Shown here piece after piece: positions 1-7,260 of a stretch of 34,077 bases of DNA. The stretch is from contig NZ_MBEJ01000093.1 in assembly GCF_001953975.1 (NCBI RefSeq), forward strand, positions 1 to 34,077, given 5' to 3'. This stretch comes from Mycobacterium sp. NS-7484. GTDB taxonomy: Bacteria > Actinomycetota > Actinomycetes > Mycobacteriales > Mycobacteriaceae. The position numbers and the translations under genes are program-made. Positions within the stretch are counted from its first letter, which is position 1; the number at the start of each line of letters is the position of its first letter. Below the pieces are notes generated by a model that was given only the letters and a program-made list of their open reading frames with translations, ran no database searches and was not told the origin of the DNA.

Positions 1-340
<340 letters not shown>

Positions 341-493
341 AACAACCAACAAACACCAATGTTTGATGAGTTCCGTAAGAACGCACATCTGTCTCGCAAC
401 CACACCACAAACACCACGACACCTTGTGTCGGAGTGCCACCGCACCCCACCACCAAAACACACAGGTTTACACTCACAAACGAGTGAATAGAG
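341..493 (+). other. 23S-5S internal transcribed spacer
   Basis: This AC-rich spacer separates the two rRNAs and carries no tRNA. Two short hairpins are visible: CGACAC/GTGTCG at 417-431 with a 3-base loop, and CACTC/GAGTG at 471-486. They may serve processing of the precursor, which is inference. No credible protein-coding sequence is present. Confidence 0.8.
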
Positions 494-609
494 TTACGGC
501 GGTCCATAGCGGCAGGGAAACGCCCGGTCCCATCCCGAACCCGGAAGCTAAGCCTGCCAGCGCCGATGATACTACCCACACGGGTGGAAAAGTAGGACAC
601 CGCCGAACA
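494..609 (+). rRNA. rrf: 5S ribosomal RNA
   Basis: The sequence starts TTACGGCGG and ends CCGCCGAACA, and these ends pair to form helix I. The internal blocks CCCGGTCCCAT and GAACCCGGAAGCTAAG are the conserved 5S loop regions. Length is about 116 nt, normal for actinobacteria. It is the last gene of the rRNA operon and is followed directly by a terminator. Confidence 0.97.
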
Positions 610-619
610 CAAATTAAGT

Positions 620-660
620 CCCGAGCCCTCCAATTTCGATTGGAGGGCTCGGGCATTTTT
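620..660 (+). terminator. rRNA operon terminator with UUCG tetraloop
   Basis: A perfect 15-bp stem (620-634 with 639-653) is capped by the very stable loop TTCG (635-638) and followed by CATTTTT. This is a classical intrinsic terminator with a T-tract, unusual in mycobacteria, where most terminators lack one. It lies 10 bases after 5S rRNA and ends the rrn transcript. Confidence 0.93.
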
Positions 661-668
661 GTATGTGC

Positions 669-710
669 GGACATTTTCAATTCCGTCCGAGACCAGAATT
701 GAAAATGTCC
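669..710 (-). terminator. Inverted repeat, probable terminator for alkA-ogt
   Basis: A perfect 15-bp inverted repeat (669-683 with 696-710, 12-base loop) lies 5 bases beyond the ogt stop codon. It is AT-rich compared with its surroundings. On the minus strand no clear T-run follows, so it would be a T-tract-less terminator. It could also back up rRNA termination from the plus strand. Confidence 0.6.
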
Positions 711-715
711 CTTTC

Positions 716-1213
716 TCAATTGAAGAGAGCCGGCGTCGTACGGCTTTTCTCCAATGCCAACAATGTTCGTTTCCGGTCCAATCCGCCGCCGTATCCGGTG
801 AGGCTGCCGTTCGCGCCGATGACTCGATGGCACGGCACGATGATTCCGATCGGATTGTGTCCGTTGGCCAGGCCGACCGCGCGCGACGCCCCGGGGGAAC
901 CGATTTGTCGGGCGATCTCACCGTAAGAGCAGGTCTGGCCGTAGGGAATCGTCCGCAGAGCCGCCCACACCCGACGCTGAAAGTCGGTGCCCACCATGTC
1001 GAGTTCCAGATCGAATTCGGTACGTTCGCCGGCGAAGTAGGCGGCCAGCTGGTCGACAGCGTCGGAAAAGGCGGTGTCGTCGACCTCCCAACCTGCGCGG
1101 CTCGGTTCGTAGGTCTGATCGATCATGCGCAGATGCATGAGCCGTCCATCGCGGCCGGCCAAGGTCAGCGGGCCGACCGGACTGTCCACGGTGCGGCATT
1201 GCAGCGTCGTCAT
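716..1213 (-). CDS. ogt: Methylated-DNA--protein-cysteine methyltransferase Ogt
   Basis: The 165-aa protein directly reverses O6-methylguanine and O4-methylthymine by moving the alkyl group onto its own cysteine, in a suicide reaction. The active-site motif PCHRV carries the acceptor Cys128, preceded by GLANGHNPIGIIV, as in the family. The helix-turn-helix DNA-binding part lies around residues 78-115. The ATG at 1213 overlaps the alkA stop by 4 bases (ATGA), so the two are translationally coupled and alkA is first in the operon. The order matches recalled M. tuberculosis Rv1317c-Rv1316c. Length is typical. A longer upstream frame exists but would run deep into alkA and was not chosen. Confidence 0.96.
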   Translation of the reverse strand: MTTLQCRTVDSPVGPLTLAGRDGRLMHLRMIDQTYEPSRAGWEVDDTAFSDAVDQLAAYFAGERTEFDLELDMVGTDFQRRVWAALRTIPYGQTCSYGEIARQIGSPGASRAVGLANGHNPIGIIVPCHRVIGANGSLTGYGGGLDRKRTLLALEKSRTTPALFN

Positions 1214-2703
1214 GACTTCTCCTGTTGATTGTGTGGGGGCCAGTCGTTCACCGCGTGGTCCAGTGTGGTCCACAGGTGTTGGGTCGCGTACGCGCGCCAC
1301 GGTCTCCATCGGGTGCTGTGTGCGATCAGCTCCTCGGCAGGCAGCCCGAGGTGACCGGCCGCGGCGCGGACCCCGAGATCCGTGGCGGGGAATGCGTCGG
1401 GATCTCCGAGGCCACGCATGGCGATCACCTCGGTTGTCCACGGGCCCACCCCGGGAAGCGCGAGCAACTGTTCGCGTGCCCGGTCCCAGTCACAGCCGGG
1501 ATCGAGGACCAGGTCACCATCGGTGATCGCGTGGGTCAGTGCGGCCACCGTGCGCCTTCGGGCCGCCGGCATGGCCAGATGCGCGGGATCGAGATCGGCA
1601 AGATCGGTGACGCTCGGAAACACGTGCGTCAGGCCACCGCCCTCGTCGCCGATTGCGGTTCCATAGCCGGCGACGAGCCGGCCCACATGGGTACTCGCGG
1701 CCTTGATCGACAATTGCTGACCGATCACCACCCGCAGTGCCAGTTCGGATTCGTCGACCGTGCGGGGAACGCGTTGTCCCGGTGCCTTGTCCACCACCGC
1801 GGCCAGTGTCGAATCCGCTTGCAGCGCCTCCACCACGGCCTCGGGATCGGCATCGAGGTCGAGCAGGCGGCGACACCGCGCGATGGCGGCCGAGAGGTCG
1901 CGGAAGTCGTCGAGGACCAGCTGGCAGCGGACATGGTCGGGTTGAGGCGTCAGGCCGACGACGCCGGGGCCGTGTGGCAACCGTAGGGTGCGCCGGAACT
2001 GGCCGTCACGCACCTCCTCCAGACCCGGCACGGCGCTGGCCGCCAGATGGCCGAACAGCCCTTCGTATGCGAAGGGAGTCCGTACCGGCAGACGCAACGA
2101 CAACACTCCGGGGGTGGCTGAGGAGTCGGCCGCGAACCGACTGCGAGACCTGGCCCTCAGTTGGGTCGGCGTCAAGTCGCACACCGCCCGCACCGTGTCG
2201 TTGAATTGTCGGATACTGGCGAACCCCGCGGCGAAGGCCACGTCAGAGAACGGCAATTCGGTGGTCTCGATCAGCACCCGGGCGGTCTGCGTGCGTTGGG
2301 CGCGGGCCAACGCCAGGGGGTTGGCGCCCAACTCTGCCTGCATGATGCGTTGCAATTGCCGGCTCGTGTAGCCGACCCGGGCGGCCAGCCCCGTCACTCC
2401 CTCGCGATCCACGGTGCCATCGGCGATCAACCGCATACAGCGGGCGACCACGTCGGTACGGACGTTCCACTCCGGGGATCCGGGCGAAGCGTCGGGTCGA
2501 CAGCGTTTGCAGGCCCGGAACCCGGCTGCCTGAGCGGCGGCCGCCGTCGGGTAGAACCGCAGGTTGCGGGCGAACGGTGGGCGTACCGGACAGCTGGGAC
2601 GGCAATAGATGCCCGTCGTGAGCACGGCGGTGACGAACCAGCCGTCGAACCGGGCGTCCTTGGACTGCACTGCCCGGTAACAGCGGTCGAAATCCTCGTG
2701 CAT
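1210..2703 (-). CDS. alkA: Ada-AlkA fusion: DNA-3-methyladenine glycosylase with Ada regulatory domain
   Basis: The 497-aa protein combines three parts. Residues 1-75 are an Ada zinc domain with Cys34, Cys38, Cys65 and Cys68; Cys34 is the expected methyl-phosphotriester acceptor. Residues about 80-185 form an AraC-type helix-turn-helix. The C-terminal part is an AlkA glycosylase with the helix-hairpin-helix LPGVGPWTTEV and the catalytic Asp442 in ATDLGVR. It should excise N-alkylated bases and also act as a methylation-activated regulator. The Ada O6-methyltransferase function is supplied by the separate, overlapping ogt. The ATG at 2703 is chosen because the Ada domain starts directly there; the open frame continues upstream without homology. 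This is the known mycobacterial arrangement (Rv1317c). Confidence 0.95.
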   Translation of the reverse strand: MHEDFDRCYRAVQSKDARFDGWFVTAVLTTGIYCRPSCPVRPPFARNLRFYPTAAAAQAAGFRACKRCRPDASPGSPEWNVRTDVVARCMRLIADGTVDREGVTGLAARVGYTSRQLQRIMQAELGANPLALARAQRTQTARVLIETTELPFSDVAFAAGFASIRQFNDTVRAVCDLTPTQLRARSRSRFAADSSATPGVLSLRLPVRTPFAYEGLFGHLAASAVPGLEEVRDGQFRRTLRLPHGPGVVGLTPQPDHVRCQLVLDDFRDLSAAIARCRRLLDLDADPEAVVEALQADSTLAAVVDKAPGQRVPRTVDESELALRVVIGQQLSIKAASTHVGRLVAGYGTAIGDEGGGLTHVFPSVTDLADLDPAHLAMPAARRRTVAALTHAITDGDLVLDPGCDWDRAREQLLALPGVGPWTTEVIAMRGLGDPDAFPATDLGVRAAAGHLGLPAEELIAHSTRWRPWRAYATQHLWTTLDHAVNDWPPHNQQEKS

Positions 2704-2776
2704 GGCTCCACGATGGCACGCGCGCCACCACATCACTAGCGGAAAACCGACATCGTAGTGGGAGGCGGGTCGCGGA

Positions 2777-2782
2777 TAGACT
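2777..2782 (+). promoter_or_regulatory. -10 element TAGACT for glsA (leaderless)
   Basis: TAGACT fits the mycobacterial TANNNT consensus and ends 7 bases before the GTG at 2790, so transcription would start at or next to the start codon. No good -35 box is seen. No Shine-Dalgarno sequence precedes the GTG, which agrees with a leaderless mRNA. Confidence 0.5.
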
Positions 2783-2789
2783 GCAACGC

Positions 2790-4070
2790 GTGGCTGAACT
2801 GGTGCAGCGCTACCTGGACCAGATTCGTGCCGACCAGATCGACCGACGCGACGGCGCCCTGGCAAGCTACATCCCCGAGCTGGCCAACGTCGACCCCGAG
2901 GGCTTCGGGCTGAGCTTGTCCTCCTCGGACGGCTACGTCTACGAATCCGGCGACACCGCACGCCAATTCACGATTCAGTCGATCTCCAAGCCGTTCACCT
3001 ACGCGTTGGCCTTGGACCAGATCGGTCAGCAAGCGGTCGACGAGCGGATCGGTGTCGAACCGTCCGGCGAGGCGTTCAACGAGATCAGCGTCGACGACGT
3101 CACGAAGACGCCGAAGAACCCGATGATCAATGCCGGTGCGATCGCGGCGGTTTCACTGATCCCCGGCGTCGACGCGGATGACCGGTTCGACCGCATCCTC
3201 GAGTTCTACTCGATGTGTGCCGGGCGCCGCCTCGACATCGACATGGACGTGTACGCCTCAGAGAAGGCGACAGGCAACCGGAATCGGGCAATCGCCTACA
3301 TGTTGACGAGTTTCGGCGTGCTCGACGGTGACCCGGACGAGGTTCTCGACGTGTATTTCCGGCAGTGCTCGGTGACAGTGACGAGTACCGACCTGGCCCG
3401 GATGGCCGCCACGCTGGCTCGCGGCGGGCTCAACCCATTGACCGGTCGGCGCGTCGCCGATGCGGACGTCGTCCGGCGCACGCTCAGCGTGATGGTGACC
3501 TGCGGCATGTATGAGGCGACGGGCGATTGGGTGAGCGCGGTCGGCATGCCCGCCAAAAGCGGTGTCGGCGGCGGAATCGTGGCCGTGCTGCCCGGCCAAC
3601 TCGGCATCGGTGTCTACTCGCCGCGGCTGGATTCCCGCGGCAACAGCGTGCGTGGTGTCGAAGTCTGCCGAAACCTGTCCGCACAGCTGGGATTGCATTT
3701 CCTGACCGTCAGTAGGGAGTCCTCGGCGACGCTGCGGGCCGTCTCCGACGTGAGCCCCGGGATCCGGGTGTACGAGGTCCAGGGCGACCTGTTGTTCGCC
3801 GGGGCCGAGCAGGTGCTGCGCACGGCTGAGCACGAGTGCGACGAGTACGAAGTTGCCGTGCTCGACGTCACCGCGGTCGACGACATCGACGATGCCGCGC
3901 GCGGCATGCTCACCGGGATGCGGGCGAGCCTCAGTGTCGCCGGCAAGGAGGCCTACCTCGTCGACCCCGAAGGCCGCGTGGTACCTGTCGACCGACGCGA
4001 GGACTACAACGGCATCGTGTTCAACACGGTCGAGGAGGCGGTCGACGCCGCTCGCCGGCTCGGCAGCTAG
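2790..4070 (+). CDS. glsA: Glutaminase (serine-dependent beta-lactamase fold) with C-terminal STAS domain
   Basis: The 426-aa protein should hydrolyse glutamine to glutamate and ammonia in the cytosol. The catalytic Ser-x-x-Lys pair is Ser64-Lys67 in QSISKPF, and the family block KTPKNPMINAGAI follows. The enzyme core covers roughly residues 1-315. Residues about 325-426 form a STAS-like domain (alternating beta and alpha, with DVTAVDDID) of the kind found in anti-sigma-factor antagonists, so the protein is about 110 residues longer than plain bacterial glutaminases. The GTG start is supported by the upstream -10 box. Its stop shares CTAG (4067-4070) with the stop of the convergent cyclase. 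I recall no ortholog at this spot in M. tuberculosis. Confidence 0.92.
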   Translation: MAELVQRYLDQIRADQIDRRDGALASYIPELANVDPEGFGLSLSSSDGYVYESGDTARQFTIQSISKPFTYALALDQIGQQAVDERIGVEPSGEAFNEISVDDVTKTPKNPMINAGAIAAVSLIPGVDADDRFDRILEFYSMCAGRRLDIDMDVYASEKATGNRNRAIAYMLTSFGVLDGDPDEVLDVYFRQCSVTVTSTDLARMAATLARGGLNPLTGRRVADADVVRRTLSVMVTCGMYEATGDWVSAVGMPAKSGVGGGIVAVLPGQLGIGVYSPRLDSRGNSVRGVEVCRNLSAQLGLHFLTVSRESSATLRAVSDVSPGIRVYEVQGDLLFAGAEQVLRTAEHECDEYEVAVLDVTAVDDIDDAARGMLTGMRASLSVAGKEAYLVDPEGRVVPVDRREDYNGIVFNTVEEAVDAARRLGS

Positions 4071-5674
4071 ACCGGCACCGCCACCCGGGTCGGCTCGCTC
4101 AGCCCCCGCAGCGTCACCGATTCACCCAGTGTCCAACGAGCCCTTTCGGATTCGGACGCATTGGCGAGGGTGTCGGATGACGCCACCAGGTGTCCGGGGA
4201 CCTGCTTGGAGAAATCGCACAGCCGTGAGGCCTCGTTGACCGGTTCGCCGATCACGGTGTACTCGAACCGTTGTTTGGCGCCGACGTTGCCCGCCACGAC
4301 CTGTCCGGCCGCCACCCCGATGCCTGCCTTGAGTTCGGGCACTTCCGCCCGCAACCGTCGTGCGATCGCCCGGGCCGCCGCCAGGGCCTCGTCCTCGGCG
4401 TTGTCCAGGGACACGGGTGCGCCGAACACCGCGAGGATCGCGTCACCTTCGAACTTGTTGACCAGGCCGCGATGATTGTCGATCTCGTCGACGATGACCG
4501 CGAAGAACCGGTTGAGCAGGTCGACCACTTCGACCGCGCGGCGCGTGGCCACGAGCTGGGTGGAGCCGATGACGTCGACGAAAATCACTGCGGCGTGGCG
4601 TTCTTCGCCGCCGAGGACCGGTTTCTCCTGCTCGGCCAGCGCGGCGACCTCGCGCCCGACGTGGCGGCCGAACAGGTCGCGAACGCGTTCGCGTTCGCGC
4701 AGGCCGTGCACCATCGAGTTGAATCCGCGTTGCAGCTGGCCGAGTTCGGTGCCGTCGAACACCACGAGATTGGTCTGCAGATCACCTTCCTCGACGCGGT
4801 TGAGGGCCGCACGCACCACGCGGATCGGGGTTGCGGTCAGATAGGACAGGATCCACATCAGCAGAAAGCCGAATACCAACGCGAACGAGCCGAGACCGAT
4901 GACGGCATAGGCGAATTGGGTCTGGGTGAGGTTGTTCAGCGTCACGGAGAACATCGCGGCCAGCATGATGCCCACGATGGGTACGCCCGAGGAAAGGGCC
5001 CACACCACCATGGTGCGGCCCATGATGCCCGGAGCCAGCCGGACCGGCGGCGGGCCGGCCTCCAGCGCCTGCGCGGCCACCGGACGCAGGGCGAATTCGG
5101 TGAACAGGTGGCAGCTGACCGACACCACGATGCCGGGAAAGCTGATGCCCAGCAAGAATTTCGGAATGTAGTTGGTGTCGACAAGCCCGGCCAGTGTGGT
5201 CAGCAGCGCAGTGCCCAGACCCCACAGGACCAGCAGCACGCGGGTGAGTCGGAACGGGGCGAAGAACGTGTTCCGCTGATCCGCGACCGTGGGTGGGCGT
5301 TCCTCGATCGCCCAGCGCACGTTGTCGATCACCCGGGTGGTCGCCCAGAACACCCCGACGATCAACGCCGCGGCCATGTAGATCGGGGCAACGACGAAGG
5401 TGATCCAGCGGACTTGCGGATCGAACACATCCGGCGACGGGAACAGAACGGTGACGATGAACATCGAGATACCGATGCCGAGCAGGTTCACCGCGACGAC
5501 GAAGGTCGTCAGGATCGTCTGGATACGCACCCGGCGCCGGCGTTGGCTCTCCGATACCCGCCCCAGTACCCACGATCCATATTCCGGCGTGGTGGCCGGA
5601 ATCCGGCTGTTCTGCCGGGTCACACCCTCAAGGACGCGGCCCAGGCGGCGTGCCAGCGATTTGTCGGAGTTCAT
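4067..5674 (-). CDS. Class III adenylate/guanylate cyclase, six-TM with HAMP
   Basis: The 535-aa membrane protein should convert ATP to cAMP. Six hydrophobic segments lie at about 51-77, 90-112, 143-165, 172-192, 220-245 and 253-279, followed by a HAMP linker (about 278-330) and a catalytic domain (about 355-535). Metal ligands are Asp367 (FVDVIGST) and Asp411 (FEGDAIL), the purine-specifying lysine is Lys407, and the transition-state pair is Asn480 and Arg484. Glu477 stands where many adenylate cyclases have Asp. The architecture matches the M. tuberculosis Rv1318c-Rv1320c group, but here there is one copy instead of three in tandem. A TAGGCT box lies 9 bases before the ATG. Confidence 0.93.
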   Translation of the reverse strand: MNSDKSLARRLGRVLEGVTRQNSRIPATTPEYGSWVLGRVSESQRRRRVRIQTILTTFVVAVNLLGIGISMFIVTVLFPSPDVFDPQVRWITFVVAPIYMAAALIVGVFWATTRVIDNVRWAIEERPPTVADQRNTFFAPFRLTRVLLVLWGLGTALLTTLAGLVDTNYIPKFLLGISFPGIVVSVSCHLFTEFALRPVAAQALEAGPPPVRLAPGIMGRTMVVWALSSGVPIVGIMLAAMFSVTLNNLTQTQFAYAVIGLGSFALVFGFLLMWILSYLTATPIRVVRAALNRVEEGDLQTNLVVFDGTELGQLQRGFNSMVHGLRERERVRDLFGRHVGREVAALAEQEKPVLGGEERHAAVIFVDVIGSTQLVATRRAVEVVDLLNRFFAVIVDEIDNHRGLVNKFEGDAILAVFGAPVSLDNAEDEALAAARAIARRLRAEVPELKAGIGVAAGQVVAGNVGAKQRFEYTVIGEPVNEASRLCDFSKQVPGHLVASSDTLANASESERARWTLGESVTLRGLSEPTRVAVPV

Positions 5675-5683
5675 TGTGGCGTC

Positions 5684-5693
5684 AGCCTAGTTT
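5684..5693. promoter_or_regulatory. Overlapping divergent -10 elements, cyclase/nucS
   Basis: The short stretch AGCCTAGTTT holds TAGGCT on the minus strand (9 bases before the cyclase ATG) and TAGTTT on the plus strand (start point expected near 5700, before nucS). The two boxes share the central TA, so polymerase binding in one direction should exclude the other. This is read from consensus only. Confidence 0.45.
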
Positions 5694-5720
5694 GTCGCGC
5701 GTGCCCTTAAGGTGGATCGG

Positions 5721-6407
5721 GTGCGCCTCGTGATTGCCCAGTGCACCGTCGACTACGTCGGGCGGCTGACCGCCCATCTTCCATCGGCCCGCCGGCTGTT
5801 GTTGTTCAAGTCCGACGGATCCGTCAGTGTCCATGCCGACGATCGCGCGTATAAGCCGCTGAACTGGATGAGTCCGCCCTGCTGGCTCAAAGAGGAGGCC
5901 GTAGAGGACCTAGCCGGTGGTTCCGCTGTTTTGTGGGTGGTCGAGAACAAGGCCGGTGAGCAGCTTCGCATCACGGTCGAGGACGTCGAGCACGATTCGA
6001 GTCATGAGCTGGGTGTCGATCCCGGGTTGGTGAAGGACGGCGTGGAGGCACACCTGCAGGCACTGCTGGCCGAGCATGTCGAGCTGCTGGGGGCCGGTTA
6101 CACCTTGGTGCGCCGGGAGTACCCGACCGCGATCGGCCCGGTGGATCTGATGTGCCGGGACGAGTTGGGACGGTCGGTGGCTGTCGAGATCAAGCGCCGG
6201 GGCGAGATCGACGGGGTGGAACAGCTGACGCGTTACCTCGAGTTGCTCAACCGCGATACGGTGCTGGCTCCGGTGGCCGGGGTATTCGCCGCCCAGCAGA
6301 TCAAACCGCAAGCCCGCACGCTGGCCACTGACCGTGGAATTCGTTGCGTGACTTTGGATTACGACCAGATGCGGGGCATGGACAGCGACGAATACCGGTT
6401 GTTCTGA
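5721..6407 (+). CDS. nucS: Mismatch-specific endonuclease NucS (EndoMS)
   Basis: The 228-aa protein is the actinobacterial and archaeal enzyme that cuts both strands at G-T, G-G and T-T mismatches and replaces MutS/MutL in mycobacteria. The N-terminal DNA-binding half (about 1-110) is followed by a RecB-like nuclease with Asp142 (GPVDL), Glu156 and Lys158 (VEIKRR) and Gln168 (VEQLTRYL). The C-terminal EYRLF fits the described beta-clamp contact tail. GTG 5721 is chosen because AAGGTGG at 5709-5715 is a good ribosome-binding site 5 bases upstream; the in-frame GTG at 5712 lacks one. About three extra residues near 60-68 relative to recalled homologs look like loop variation. It overlaps the next gene by one base. 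Confidence 0.94.
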   Translation: MRLVIAQCTVDYVGRLTAHLPSARRLLLFKSDGSVSVHADDRAYKPLNWMSPPCWLKEEAVEDLAGGSAVLWVVENKAGEQLRITVEDVEHDSSHELGVDPGLVKDGVEAHLQALLAEHVELLGAGYTLVRREYPTAIGPVDLMCRDELGRSVAVEIKRRGEIDGVEQLTRYLELLNRDTVLAPVAGVFAAQQIKPQARTLATDRGIRCVTLDYDQMRGMDSDEYRLF

Positions 6408-6691
6408 TGCGTCGTCGTCGGCCTCGCGAACACCGACGGTTGGCACCCGTGCCGCCGACCCGTCGCGTCGAGACCGGCCCTGACGGTTATGAGTACGAAG
6501 TGCGGACGGTGGCCGCGTCGCGGGCGGTGAAGGTTTACCGGTGTCCCGGTTGTGACCATGAGATCCGCGTGGCCACAGCGCACGTGGTGGTGCTGCCGAT
6601 CGACGTCGGCGACGTAGATGACCGCAGGCACTGGCATACGGCCTGCTGGGCGAATCGAACCAATCGCGGCCCGACGAGGAAGTGGTCTTGA
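6407..6691 (+). CDS. Small zinc-ribbon protein (Rv1322-like)
   Basis: The 94-aa protein has an Arg-rich N-terminus (RRRRPREHRR) and a probable zinc site made of Cys46-x2-Cys49 (YRCPGCDH) and the later HWHTACW with His75, His77 and Cys80. Its function is unknown. The ATG overlaps the nucS stop in TGATG, so the two are translationally coupled, and the same neighbour is recalled in M. tuberculosis. The basic tail and zinc ribbon suggest nucleic-acid contact, and the coupling suggests a link with NucS; both are inference. Confidence 0.85.
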   Translation: MRRRRPREHRRLAPVPPTRRVETGPDGYEYEVRTVAASRAVKVYRCPGCDHEIRVATAHVVVLPIDVGDVDDRRHWHTACWANRTNRGPTRKWS

Positions 6692-6700
6692 GCGGCTGGC

Positions 6701-7177
6701 TCAGTGCTCGGAATCGGCGGCCGGCTCGACCAGCTCGATCAGCACCCCGCCGGCATCCTTGGGGTGGATGAAGTTGATTCGCGAGTTGGCCGTGCCCTTG
6801 CGCGGGGCTTCGTAGAGCAGCCGCACACCCTGGTTGCGCAGGCGCTCGGACAGCGCATCGATGTCGCTGGTCCGGTAGGCCAGCTGCTGCAGGCCGGGTC
6901 CATTGCGGTCGATGAACTTGGCGATCGTCGACTTCTCGTCCAGCGGCGCCAGCAGCTGAATCTGGGCACTGCCCTTGGGCGCACCGCGCACCGACAGCAT
7001 CGCCTCGCGGACGCCCTGCTCTTCGTTGATCTCCTCGTGCAGAACGATCATGCCGAGGTTGTCGTGGTACCACTTGGCGGCGGCGTCCAGATCGGGGACC
7101 GCGATGCCGACGTGATCGATCGCCGTCACCAGCGCGGAAGCGAGTGCGGGGCGGGCATCGGCCTGATCAGCGGTCAT
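6701..7177 (-). CDS. mce: Methylmalonyl-CoA epimerase (VOC fold)
   Basis: The 158-aa protein should interconvert (R)- and (S)-methylmalonyl-CoA in the propionate and odd-chain lipid pathway. Two glyoxalase-like beta-alpha-beta-beta-beta modules are visible. Likely metal ligands are His22 (DHVGIAV), Gln72 or Gln74 (AQIQLLAPL) and Glu148 (LIELVEP). The position that is usually His in the GLHH block reads GLQQ here (Gln97-Gln98), an apparent ligand change. It matches recalled Rv1322A. The ATG is preceded by TACCGT and 6 bases, so the mRNA may be leaderless. It is divergent from the thiolase. Confidence 0.9.
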   Translation of the reverse strand: MTADQADARPALASALVTAIDHVGIAVPDLDAAAKWYHDNLGMIVLHEEINEEQGVREAMLSVRGAPKGSAQIQLLAPLDEKSTIAKFIDRNGPGLQQLAYRTSDIDALSERLRNQGVRLLYEAPRKGTANSRINFIHPKDAGGVLIELVEPAADSEH

Positions 7178-7183
7178 AACGTA

Positions 7184-7189
7184 ACGGTA
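7184..7189 (-). promoter_or_regulatory. -10 element TACCGT for methylmalonyl-CoA epimerase (leaderless)
   Basis: Read on the minus strand, TACCGT ends 6 bases before the ATG at 7177. It fits TANNNT and implies a leaderless transcript, since no Shine-Dalgarno sequence is seen. A -35 box is not obvious. Confidence 0.4.
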
Positions 7190-7215
7190 ACCTCAAACCT
7201 GAACGTTTGCGTATG

Positions 7216-7231
7216 TGTGATCGCCCACACA
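7216..7231 (+). promoter_or_regulatory. CRP/Cmr-like cAMP-receptor site upstream of the thiolase
   Basis: TGTGATCGCCCACACA matches the symmetric TGTGA-N6-TCACA operator in 9 of 10 defined bases. It lies 30-45 bases before the thiolase ATG and about 40 bases from the epimerase ATG, so it could act on either promoter. It is a consensus match only. Confidence 0.4.
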
Positions 7232-7260
7232 GCACTTGGACCAGGCCTTGGAGGTAAGAA

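Noticed and set aside
669..722. Idea that the AT-rich inverted repeat and TCAATTGA are an attachment site or insertion-element end
   Set aside because: No transposase, integrase or target duplication nearby; position just after ogt fits a terminator better.
4271..5710. Plus-strand open frame opposite the cyclase
   Set aside because: Composition extremely rich in Arg, His, Asp and Gln with no hydrophobic core; the minus strand has a complete cyclase.
5712..5720. Upstream GTG as nucS start
   Set aside because: No ribosome-binding site before it, while AAGGTGG is well placed for GTG 5721; the difference is only three residues.
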